A DNA stretch of 64,000 nt from Sinonovacula constricta (taxonomy: Eukaryota; Mollusca; Bivalvia; Cardiida; Solecurtidae): NCBI GenBank assembly GCA_007844125.1, contig CM017572.1, forward strand, positions 35,227,503-35,291,502. The letters run 5' to 3'. Position 1 is the stretch's first letter; the number at the start of each line of letters is the position of its first letter. A program made the translations under genes and the position numbers. Below the pieces are notes generated by a model. The model saw nothing but the letters and a program-made list of their open reading frames with translations. It searched no databases and was not told the DNA's origin. Below, piece by piece: positions 21,402 to 32,889 of this stretch.

Positions 21402-24076
21402 AGGGGCGTAGCAAGGTCTTTTGAAGGTGTACGCAGAATCCTGGGGGGGGGGGGGGGGGTGGAGGGGGTTCCGTTTTTTTTTCCTGTAGATTGTCTCAGA
21501 AGCGTTCTGGCGGGTTTTTGGCATAAATAAGTCATATTTTTTTCACCAATTTTACTCGATTTTGTTTAACTTTTTCTCATGGAACATCTACTAACAACTA
21601 TTCAAAAAGATTTTGTATAATTTTTTCCAGTCACAAATATAGGAAGACAGCATAAACACCCTACATTGGGGGTAAAACAGGGGTCCAATGCCGTACAGCT
21701 ATAAAAAGAACTTAGGGCAAAAGTTAGGCGGTGAAATTCACACACTTAAATTCTCACCTTATATAAGGACTAAATTACGAAATTATCCATCTATCTAAGC
21801 TTTTTAGCTATGTAAGTGGGTAGCCGAAATTGGATACCTGATTGGAGCCCACTATTTGGCACACTGGTCACAAATCTTTAAGTCATGCTGGGGCAACATG
21901 ACGGGGTCACGATGAAATACGAATGTATGTGCTGACCCTTAAATAAACCAGTTATCAGTCAGTTAAGACAGCATTCGTACCATTTATCATTCATTTCCAA
22001 CCAGCGTTTAAAGAATTATATAGACTGGAGTCAACGACAAACAACGCAATTTAAACCCTGAACTCGACTCGCAACAGGCAAGCCCCATTGAAACGTAATT
22101 TGACATAAGGTAATTATAATGCGTATGATAATATTTAGATGTAACATACTGGAAACAACAAAATGGCGTTGACGACGCACACGAAATCGAACTAAAAAGA
22201 TTTACTAGTAAGTAAATACTAAATACAAATGTTGTATTCATTAACAGAACAACCTTCTTTTGAAGGAAACCATTGCGGCAAATCACTCTAATCAAATACC
22301 AGTGCTATTTTGCGATTCTTTTTTCGACAGAATACACCAAGCACATGCTCAGTATCCAGCGTTTTCTCCTTGTACACTTTTAACAATTCTAGGCCTGACA
22401 ATCTGTTTGTTGTCATAGTGTTTCTTAGATATGTATTGACGCGCCGCATTACACTAAACGATCTTTCCGCCGTAGCTGTAGATACAGGCATACTTGTGAG
22501 AACATAGAGCAACATGTATATGGACGGGTACAAATCTCGGTTGGTAGCCTTCAAAGTGTCGGGTAATATTGCTGGTCGTTCTGTGTCTTCCACGCCGGTC
22601 CACCTGGCAATATATAATCAGTTATACATTGTATTGTTTTAATTCGTCGTGCTTGCACAACACTATACGAGTAATTCTATCGTGGCATTTTACATTAACT
22701 AATCGTATGTCATACAAAACAAGACGCGAATTATGAAGGTCATAATTTTTGCACTTTTGTGTATGTCCATGCGTGGAAATTAAAACTAAGATATGCACTG
22801 CAACGTGCGTTCTGCGCGTTACAAGGTGAAAGCTCCAGTAGCGCCCACATGAGATATTTAATGCAGGTTGAACGCTTGCGAGCACTCGACTCACTTTCAA
22901 GGCAGCGTCCTTGGTTTCGTGCAAAATTTATTAAGTTCAACCAATCATCAAACACTCACACATGACGTCATCTTAAAACAGGTAGCGAAACACCTGTCAA
23001 ACCGAATCGCGGGGACTCGCGCGGGCAACCGCGATCAGAATGATAGTGCTTGCTGGCGCTTTGAGCGCTCGCATTGGTTGAAAGTGCTTATGGTATACTT
23101 TGTTTTACCTTTATGTTTCTAGAATAACGCTGTTAGTTTGTATTAAAATTGACAAAAAAACGTCACAAATAAAGCATTTCTGACAGGAGTACTATTGGCA
23201 TTAGAAATAAACAACTGACCAATCATTGCGTACGTTATGTGGTCGGGACTAGTTTCAAAATCGCAACCACAGAAATGGTAGACAGACGCGTTAGTCGCAT
23301 CACCATGAGACATTGCCTATGAAAACACATATTTTGTAATTCCATTACCAACGTACAGACAGCCAGCTAAATTATTATATTTTTCGAAACCACGACCCTC
23401 AAAATAATGTCTATTCGAATATGGATAAAGCGATAAAGCCAAAGGAAGCAATTAAGTCTTCAATAAATGAACAGCACGTGTGTCCTAATATAGTCTGGAT
23501 ATAAATAACGATCTTTTAGGGTTGAAGTTCATGTTGGAGTCGAAACATTAATTTAATACATCCATTCAACTACCATGATTTAGTGTTGAACAAATAATGA
23601 CCAATCGTTCAGATGCGTGAAACGTTTATATAATTATATGAATGTTTTTCCGTTTTAGGATTTTGTTACACTCCATATAACTGTCCACTCCTGATTGACA
23701 GCGTTATAAACGCAAAAACATGCTTATAGTAATATTGGCAGCGCCAAAACAATGCACAAATCGTTTTTACCGGAAAAATAAGAAAATACTGACATAACAA
23801 AGTAGGCATGTACACCGTATGATTTACTACAGTAACAAAAGCATCGATATTTTTTCCTATAGGTACATGTATACTTCGTTCAACAGAAATAAATCGGTCA
23901 AACTGTAGTCTGACTGATTGGCGTTTGTATTTTTACGTTTTTCTGGACCAATGTGTACGCAGCTGCGTATTCTGCGTACTGGTAGCTACGCGCCTGGTAG
24001 CTAATAAAGTACATGCGAAATTAAAAAAAAGCACACAACCTGAGCAAAAGTAATTTGTCAACGCTACGTCCCTGGC
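21402..24076 (-). mobile_element. Degenerate hAT-type transposon
   Basis: The left end caggggcgtagcaagg and the right end caacgctacgtccctg (reading outward) are inverted counterparts typical of hAT termini. A second right-end-like motif, gtagctacgcgcctg, lies at 23982-23996. A hAT transposase C-terminus lies inside on the minus strand. A G-run (about 18 G, near 21443) sits just inside the left end. The 8-bp flanks (ttgcctta / gcttgtaa) do not match well, so the exact ends or age are uncertain. The element occupies the spacer of the nested inverted repeat. Confidence 0.6.
22288..22603 (-). pseudogene. hAT transposase C-terminal dimerisation domain (remnant)
   Basis: The frame reads WTGVEDTERP, then LYPSIYMLLYVLTSMPVSTA, TAERSFSVMRRVNTYLRN and NRLSGLELLKVYKE, ending at a stop. 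The P-V-S-T-A-T-A-E-R-S-F-S motif with a following R-x-x-x-T/Y-L-R and L-x-G-L-x-L-L is the hallmark of the hAT C-terminal dimerisation region. A splice acceptor (tatattgccag) precedes it at 22604. The rest of the transposase (zinc finger, DDE catalytic residues) was not found in the window, so the copy is dead. Confidence 0.85.
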
Positions 24077-24294
24077 TTGTAATGAATGTACAATATATGG
24101 TCTGTATGCATGTTTAATAATGCAAAAACAAAAATGTATGTTTCCGCGTTGTTATAGATTAACAATTATAAATTGACAATATCTGCTTATTTAATTTCAA
24201 TGATTGTTCATCTTTACTACCATCAAGTATGTTGACTATGGGCTTGCAATAAACGAGCAGGTTGGTACAGATGACTTTACCACAATTAAGCATC

Positions 24295-24375
24295 GAAGCA
24301 TTAATTTAGAATTAGTTAGAGTTAATTACTTTAATTAAGTGGAGATTGAAATGTAGACTTTTAATTGCCTAATTT
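24295..24375 (+). repeat. Dispersed about 85-bp repeat (pair with 29.34 kb)
   Basis: gcattaatttagaattagtt, agagtt, taagtgg-gattgaaat and tagacttt recur at 29343-29430 in direct orientation. No coding content. Confidence 0.6.
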
Positions 24376-25599
24376 TTAAGATGTTACTTACAGATAATTT
24401 AGTCATGAATTGTAGCTTTGATTTCTGTCTGTATGGGTTGTGACTAAACAAATGTCGGTGCATTTGACGTAGCGACTAGCACTTCATCCTAACAACAAAG
24501 ATATGTTAGTAAATTAAATGCAGTGACCACTGTTTATCCAACGATAAATTGAAAGTTAAGTTACAATTCTGTACATATCCCTCCGACACTACCAATGTGT
24601 GAACTTCGCGTGAACGGAATTATAAGAGAAGTTCTGGATTTCCAAGACTTGGAAGAGTGTAAGACTTGTCCCATGCCAAAATAAGCGGAGTTACAGAAAA
24701 GTAAGTAAATCGATTAAGCAATTTAATACAGTGTATATATGTTCATTATGTACATAGGGTACTAACTGGTCGCAAAATATACTCATATTTTTTATTGCAA
24801 ATTTAATATTTTTATGTTTTCATTCGTTGAGGACAATGTGCACGGAACTACGTTTCTCCTGCGTACAGGCAGCTACCGTCTGGCTGTATAGAGACCAACA
24901 TTAACTGGGCCGCTTTTAAACCAGCGCGAGCTGACCACTCCGCAATAGAAGATGTAGATAATCAAGGGAGGGAACTATGTTAATTTCTATTCGTCTACTT
25001 TTTCTGTTCATTTAAACTTATTTTATCTTCGAGTTTTTTTTTAATAACAATCCGTATATTGTTAAATACGAGTTGATTTTTACTGTAAATTAGCAGATTG
25101 AATGTTCTTAAAATATTTACTGTTTTTCAGATTGGAAACAATGATTTTATAATAATTTTATTCAGGTAGGGGTTGGGGGAGGGGGGAAATAGGCCTAGTA
25201 ATCCTATTTACTGTGCTAAGAACCGCATTAATGAGACAATTATTTTCTCTTAAGTTATTCTGGCTGTTGCTTGATGCATGCAATTTAATAGACTGTGTTC
25301 AGTTGATTATTCTTGATTTCAATGCGGACAATTTCTTGGTCAAGGTCTGTTTTCTTTGACTTCTTTGACTTTTCAAGGTAACTAGCCCCTTTACTTAGTC
25401 GCATGAAAATTTTATCTTGAGATGTGTTTCTATAGTCCTTGCTTTTTGTTGGGTCAACCATCCAATATACTCTCTGCATAAAACGCAAAGTTACGCTCAA
25501 CTGGAAATGAACAGAAACTGGTTTACATGTAATTTAGAAACTTTTATATACCACTGCTTTCATGTTAAAAAGGACCCAACAATATTGATGATTACCGCA

Positions 25600-25835
25600 T
25601 TTTACAGAATAATGCCGACCCCGCCCACGTCCCCTCCCCAAAATAAAATTGTTGGAAATGTTGAATATTTAAAAGAAAGGGGGATTTGTCCCTACTGAAG
25701 GGCTTTTACCGACTTGGACTTTGTCTCCCCCGCCCAAGAACATGTGTCAAAGTCTGTCTTTGACGCCCACCTCCACCTACCTTACCACGCCTCCACCCCA
25801 CATGAATAATTCTAGACCCGAGCCTAGAGACAGTT
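25600..25835. other. C-rich segment without gene
   Basis: Repeated cccgcccacgtcccctcccc and ccacctccacctacc-type runs. Its reverse complement aligns loosely with the GC-rich 19.12-19.26 kb segment of the left nested arm. Confidence 0.5.
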
Positions 25836-26129
25836 CCTAAACATTGCCGGTTAGCGAAATTGTGTAGAGACTACAGGGCACATAGGTGTAGAATGTGAAC
25901 GATTTATAGGTAAAGGGAGGTAACCTGAGTTTACTAGGTTCTTCCTCTGCACAATCTTCTCGTCTTTCATTCAAGAGTTTCGAAGAAGGATAGGTTTATG
26001 AAATATTTATTTAAATACCGCTGTATCAAAATTTAAATTTGTGAATGTAATTAAGTTCATATCAAAGATTTAAAGTTGCGTTTTGCACTATTAATTTCAA
26101 TACTTTTTCTTACTTCATCAGATCACTGT

Positions 26130-26520
26130 TCCTGTCTCTGTATGTCTGTCTGTCTGTCTCTCTCTGTCTCTCTCTATGTCTCTCTTTCCCTCTCTCTTTC
26201 TTTCTCTCTATCTCTCTCTGTCTCTCTGTTTCTTTCTGTCTGTCTGTCTGCCTGCCTGTCTGCCTGTCTGTCTGTCCCTCTGTCTCTCTCTCTCTCTCTC
26301 TCTCGTCTCTGTCTCTCTGTGCCTCTATCTCTCTGTGTGCCTCTTTCTATCTGCGTGCCTCTGTCCCTCTCTGTGTGCCTCTGTCTTTCTCTGTGCTTCT
26401 CTCTCTATCTCTCTCTCTCTGTGCCTCTGTCTCTTTCTGTGCCTCTGTGTCTCTGTGCATCTGTCTCTTTCTGTGCCTCTGTCTCTCTCTGTGCCTCTGT
26501 CTCACTTTCTCGTCTCTTCT
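26130..26520. repeat. TCTG/TCTC microsatellite
   Basis: Imperfect (TCTG)n and (TC)n with ctctgtgcctctg-type higher-order units. It is the inverted counterpart of 18072-18341. The Leu/Ser/Cys/Val frames across it are repeat translations. Confidence 0.95.
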
Positions 26521-26824
26521 TCATCCACCACCTTCGCCACTCTGTTAGCAGCCCTATCTATCATGGTTGACATCCCTCTTTAACATATTGGCCAATGAAA
26601 TGCTAGTTTATTATTCATTCATCACATAAACGGATGATGATATTTATAAATATTAACTCCCATGTTTAAGCTTCAGTTTGGAGAGCCGAACGTATGGCTC
26701 AACCATTCTGTCTTATTGGTTATTATAAATGTTCCTCTGTATAAAGCATATTATATTGGCAACTTGTCTAACCGTTTGATAAGTGTTTTACATTTATAAA
26801 AATATTATAAAATGCCGGATTGAT

Positions 26825-27130
26825 CCCTTTAAAGTTCATATCCGACATACCCATTTATTTCGTTCAAACAATCACATACATTGTTTTAACCGGAAACGAT
26901 TCCGCAAGAAGTTGTTTTCGATGTCCTACATCTATGTGAAAAGTGAAGCATGGCACAACATTTTCGAGCGATTTTTTCATTATTCGCACAAAAAAGTCTT
27001 ACAATCGAGAAGTACATAAAATAGACCGTACTTAGACCTTATACAGAAAATATGACCGGAGTTCCCAAAACAGAGGTAAGATATTGTAACGAGCATTTTA
27101 TATTAGCAAACTATCGGATATCACCTTTAG
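26825..27130. mobile_element. Short TIR-like element (about 300 bp)
   Basis: The left end cctttaaagttcatatccga and the right end tatcggatatcacctttagg are imperfect inverted repeats, related to the ends of the two MITE families in this window. No coding capacity. Confidence 0.5.
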
Positions 27131-27439
27131 GACAACATCAGATGTCCGATCATTTTGGTTTAGGAAAAGTTTTTATGGATGCTTGGATTACAGGAAAATG
27201 AATCTCTTATCGGTGTCGTATTTCTTTAACGAACCTTTACTAGTATGTCACTTTGCATTGATGTTGCTACCTAAAGGTATTTTGTTTGTTCAACATAATA
27301 CATGCGAAAACCATTTGTATACCTTGTACAAAACTCAAATTCGCAAAAAGTTAAGCGGATTTCAGTAATGGATAGGTCAGTCCAGAAATAAGGCGACTTG
27401 AAGGTTTTTTAAGAAAATAGTTCAATAAAATACAGATAT

Positions 27440-27960
27440 ATGAAGACAGTTAAGTACTTTGCTCCAAACCTTCACCAAACTATGTCCCAGAGTTTTCATT
27501 GTGGACACAGAGAACAAATTCGGTGTCCGTTTGTGGATATGTCTTAACGTTTTGGAGATCTAGGGTTCTGAAAACAATTTTCGCACGCACCTACACATGT
27601 ATTCCGGTCCCCGGCCTCTTGGCTGAAACGGCAGAGATATCACAAAATTAACACCAGATTCCTGCTCAATACACTTGGTTTAACATGAGAAGAAAAGTTG
27701 AGCCATTTGTCTTAAAGAATATATTTCGATGAAAAACGCAAAAATCTCACCCTTACTACTTAGTATTTTAGCCAAATATGTGTCAAATCAACTTTGCTCC
27801 AAAAAATTTTCACCCAAACTATGTCCCGGGGGTGGAGACGGGAATGGGGTGTATTTGGGATGCAGAGCACGAATCCGGTGTCCGTTGTCTGATGTTTGAA
27901 ATCTCTTACCGTTTTAGAGATCAGATATATAAATTTAGATTTTGGAAAAAACTTGCAAAC
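27440..27960. repeat. Degenerate tandem duplication, about 335-bp spacing
   Basis: The block tttgctccaaa, caccaaactatgtccc, tggatgcagag/ggacacagag, gaacaaattcggtgtccg and gttttggagatc occurs near 27455-27565 and again near 27790-27920. The 95-residue frame across the second copy is unsupported by any known domain. Confidence 0.55.
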
Positions 27961-28059
27961 CTATTGCGGAAAGCAACATATAGGCCGAAGCACTATGAGA
28001 TAGTCCCACAAATAACTCCGGATACGTATTCAGCATATCTGGTTTATTACAAGAACACA

Positions 28060-31000
28060 CGATGAGCCCTCTGTCTCAAACAAAATGCAACGAAAAACGT
28101 CAAAACAACGAACAATGAAAGATTTGATATGATGTATGAAATGGCAAGGAAAATAACACCTTAATTTTTATCCCGCACTATGTTACTGCGCTGGTATTTT
28201 GCAGCACAGCAAATGTTTTAAGACAGCGCAATTATTATTCCTATATTTTAGACATATATTGACTCTATTCAGGGAAGTTTTATACTTTATTGGTAGAATG
28301 CTATATTTATTTACCTACAAATTATTTACACTGATGTTCTATTCTATTTAAGACACATATTTTAATTACATCACCATAAACGCCCCATTAAAGAACTATT
28401 TATAAACTTATTTTTTCCTCAACGAATTCCTTCCTATTTACACCTATCTTAATATAAAGAAATCAGACGACGAGAAATGGTGAACACCGTGTCAAGTGAC
28501 CGTGGTAGCGAGGTCTGCACGTGCTACACAGGCTATGTGCGGCAAGACAAACTGTTAAGTTTGGTGTTTCACTACTGTGAATGTGTTCTGTAAAATTGTA
28601 AACATTGCGTACATGTACATTGATATTATGCAATCCCGGGATTGTAATATATAAACAAATTTGGCTAGCTAGAAACTAATTATAGGGAGTTGACGGATTG
28701 TCTTAGTTGGATGTGGACCTTTATTTAGTTCCAAGATTGTGGATTCCAAGAACTTCTGCCATTTTGTGTTTTGAGTGACACATTCTTTTCAATGTGATTT
28801 GTAAGTGATAGTATTATGAAGCCTTCTTGTTGACGCTCAAGGTGCGGTGAGTTATGTTTAAATTTACATTATTGCTGTATCCTTATATAATATATGTTGG
28901 TACAAGGTAATTTTTTGCTTTGGTCAATTATTAACATTTGCATTTTTAATTGATTGTTAGGCGCACTACACGTGGGATGTCAGATGGACATTCGTAGAAT
29001 CGTGTCTGGACAGTATCATTAATATCGCCATGAGTCCTAGTTTTAACCCCTTTTACACAGACCACAATTATAAGGTCAAGTAACGTACCTGGGTTAACTT
29101 ACCTGTGTGAATAGAGCGTTGCGTGGGCAACCGCCATAGTTACCAAGGGTCCCTAGTTCGAAATGCACTAATTTCAGAATATTTCTTGCAAGGTTAATAA
29201 AAAACAACAACTAATAAACCCATTAAACACACCTTCATTCAGATACACTAAAGAAAGGATTTCCGACATTCTTGGAACACAGATTTTATTAGGGACGACC
29301 GTTGTTTGCCATCAAGAAAATTAAGTAACCTCTCCCACATTGCAGCCTTAATTTAGAATTACTTAGAGTTTGTGACCATAGTTAAGTGGTAATTGAAATC
29401 TAGACTTTAACCTTAATTTTAGGGATGTAAATCGAATCCCAAAACGATATTCGAATATTCGTATGTACACAATCTTTTCAGTTGTTAAGAATATGTTCAT
29501 GTTTGTCAAAAGCAACTTTGCATATTTAATGAATTTGAATAAAGCAGTAAGTATTTTTACAGCTTAGCTTTTTAACCTCATTGTTGATATAATTACAATT
29601 GCTTCGGCAAGATCACCCCCGATCGAATGTCAAAGAGATACTCATTAGAAGAAATTCTAGATCACAAAATGTATCGTGTTGTGCCTATTAAACATCCCCG
29701 TTTTACGTGACATCTTTTCGAAGTAGGGTTATTTAATTTACTACAAATCCAAAATAAATTCCTGCAAGTACTATAACTTATAATACGTAATATTTACGTA
29801 TATGCATCAAAGATTGTTTGGTTCTTATACCCCTTACCTTTTATTAGTTCCACTATTTTCTCACTTTTTTCTCACGAATGCATTTCCTGTGACAGAAGAT
29901 GTAAATTTGTCGATGTAAATCGGTAAATTTGGTTTTTAGCAAGGAATGTCCTTAAAAGAAAGTAACGCAGCGCTGCCAAGGAAATTAATTGTGTAGATTG
30001 TATATTACATGATTTTATGATATATAAAAGTAGTCGACCTTTTAACTAAATCAAGTAATGCACGTTTTTGCGGGTTTTTTTTTTATTGCTGTTGTTGTTG
30101 TTTGTTTGTTTATTGTATTTGTTTTTATTTGTTTTTATTTTGAGAAGATTAACTAATTGTAGTTATAAAAGCCTCAGCAGCGCCGCGTGTCTTTGAATAA
30201 TATATTTCTTGTTATTCTTTAAAACAAATTGTGACTAATGTTGTTTTTGTTTTTTAATTAATTAGTTGTAGTCGACATTGCTGTGCCGGTAGATGTGAAT
30301 CATCTATAAACAAGAAAGTCTGGATACCTCATTATCGTTATTGTTCTTGCTGCTGATTCCACAATATAACATAAAAAATTAGAAAAATATCATTTAAAAA
30401 CTTCTGACAATGTACAAAGTTAACGGCACATGACAATTATCTTTAAAATATAAAATAACATTTTTTATTAATTTATAATTCAACACACACTTTAACCTAA
30501 TTACAACAATGTTGAATCAACGAAATAACGTTTTGTTTTCAGGGAATATTGCTTACTTTTGCTCTATTCGTTGAAGACTGAATCAGTGTTGAAAAGGAAA
30601 TATATATATATATATATACGTATTTCTCCCTTTCAGCTACACACGTCATAGGAACATTAGTGAACGAGATATCCGACAATATTCCACATATATCTGATAG
30701 TCTGGATGGTTTCTTTAAGTCAAGTTGCAGTTCTGTATTCGTAAAACTAAAAGATACCATTACATTTATCAATATTTCTTCACTATTTGTTTTTGTATTT
30801 ACTTTAGAGAACCTTATGTAAGTCTATAAGTTCTTTTCACGATGTACGTCCTAGTTGGACGTGAATATTATAATAACAACCCACAATGGTCTCCTATCGC
30901 ATATTCTTTAATTTATTATGTTTTTCAAGGGTATTTTGAAATAGCAACGGTCTACAGAGCCGCGAACGTTGATTTCAAACTTTCGGAAATAAAGGCTTGA

Positions 31001-32220
31001 TAGCCGGATCACCATCAACTTCAAGTGCTAATTATTACAGAAGTGTACGTTTAAAAGAAAACCTTTATTATTGTATGTAATAATGCTGATTTATCATTGT
31101 GCCGTTCAACAACTTATTTAAGTGAAGACTCCTGTACTAAGGCTTGAACATTTTTCCTCAAACAAACAATCACACTAGCTGAATCATACAAGGCTCTGTC
31201 AAGCACGCGAAGCTGTACTGGTTTTAGATTATAATTTATATAACGAAATGATTTTCCTGAAATTTCAAAAGAACCAATGCACTTACACTTACAATGGTAC
31301 ATGTTGAGTTATAACAAAAGGTGAATTTGTTGAAAATCTATTAATAAAAAAGTTGTGATCTATGTAATTACCTCGTGTTTTCCACGCTTTGAGACTAGCC
31401 TGAAATTCAATGCCATAATGTCGATATGCTGTCATTGAAACAACCTGTATATTGGAAATATGACAAATCATCCCAAACAGCATTTTATAACGCATGATAA
31501 ACCAATGTTTACACTAAGTTCTATTATCATTTACTTTGAATAGTTATATGTAATTCACCTTTGCTCGGATACGTTAGAAGCAAACTAATAGCCGATTAAG
31601 ATATGCGCAGTTGTGTATGAAACACATCTAGGTTTCATTTTGTTTCAAGTTATGATTTTTTATACACAGGTTGGGCTTTATCACAGACACTTTTTAGACA
31701 TTGTATTATATGTTTAGTCTTACTATGTGTCAGATTCACAGCAATAATATAACAACTTTTATACGAATATATAATGTTGAGAGGAGAGAGATTATGCCCA
31801 AACACCATGTTCAGCTACTAAACAGCTTTTTTAAATGCACATTCTTTCTATATATCGATATCAAACGTTAAAGAAGATCAAGGGTCTCAATAACTTTTCT
31901 GACCACTTTACAAAACTTATCAGAAAATGTATTGCAGACGGTTACAAGCCGGGAATCCTTCGATGTACTGCATTGCTTGCAATTGACCCTTTTACAGTCA
32001 AGAACTTGCATTGCTTTTAAATTACACGATAACCGGACAGGTCGTTGAGACTATATGAAAACAGTGACTTAAAGCCATAATTGGACAGTTACTGTTGGAT
32101 TTCTTGTCTCTTCATCTCTCCAGTCGTGCCCTATATAGGTGGGACAACTTGAGCAGTCTCCATACCCTTTACGTGAGATTGCACAGTAGGTATAACATCG
32201 GGAATTTTTGTACCTTTATC
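28060..32220. other. AT-rich stretch without recognisable gene
   Basis: Only short open frames without domain signal. It contains the direct-repeat partner at 29343-29430 and a (TA)n tract at 30598-30618. This region includes the axis of the outer inverted duplication (about 29.6 kb), but no local palindrome is seen there. Confidence 0.6.
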
Positions 32221-32229
32221 ATATATAAT

Positions 32230-32885
32230 GTCAACTGCGGATAAATCCTCGGCGTTTATGATATGTTTTTTAAACGTATTAACTCTAAACAATACTACGT
32301 TTTATTTTGTTGATTTTCTAAAATTCTACTATTTTTTCCGTATTATTTACATTTCACTTTTGACACTTTTGGCATATGACGTCATGGCATTTATGACGTC
32401 ATTATATGGTTCTAATAATATATCAGCGCTTGTACTGCTTTATTTTATTTTAAACTACTCTCTCATTTGGAATATTTTGGTTGCCGAGGCTTTTATCTAC
32501 TGTACATATGTTGTTTTATTAATAGTTATTTTGTATGTACATATGTTCACTATATCTGTTTTAACTCCCGATGCAGGTGCTTACTGTTAGTTGTGTCACT
32601 TTGACGGGATATTTTTATTTACACTGTTTGTTTGATAGAAAAACCTTCAGGAAGTGCGAGGTTGGAGCGCTCCACAAACCAGGTTTAAGCACCCCAGTTT
32701 GGCCCTTTTGCCGACTGACCGTTCCAAGGCGGTAACTGATGGTTTTTCTTTTTGTGTGTTATGTCTCGTCTCTGTGTTTTTTGTCACATTTACATTTACC
32801 TTGTTTGCCTTTGTCTACAGGTAGATAAAAATTTAAATAGCTGTGAAAATTTTGATAGGACCTTTTCTTATTTACCTATTGATTG
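32230..32885 (+). repeat. Dispersed GGAGCGCTCC-core element, copy 3 (longest)
   Basis: Matches 42.19-41.64 kb inverted over more than 500 bp, at higher similarity than any other pair of copies. A 5' part carries tggcatatgacgtcatggca and a second tgacgtcat. A middle part has gtgcttactgttagttg. The core contains ggagcgctcc, gccgactgaccg and aaggcggtaac. The hydrophobic 120-residue frame in the 5' part is not conserved as a frame in the other long copy and is probably chance. Confidence 0.8.
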
Positions 32886-32889
32886 CTGA

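Larger units (their letters stand above)
24390..26700 (-). repeat. Inner (nested) inverted repeat, right arm
   Basis: Inverted partner of 17.97-21.30 kb. The best block is 24.39-24.64 kb, near-identical to 21.03-21.30 kb over about 250 bp. Others are at 24.95, 25.84-25.98 and 26.55-26.70 kb. It is shorter than the left arm. Confidence 0.85.

Noticed and set aside
22622..23122. Overlapping frames of 68-100 codons on both strands
   Set aside because: No recognisable domain. They lie within the hAT remnant, 5' of its transposase fragment, and overlap each other.
32228..32590. 120-residue hydrophobic frame that could be a membrane protein
   Set aside because: It lies inside a dispersed repeat, and the other long copy (41.88-42.19 kb) does not keep the frame.
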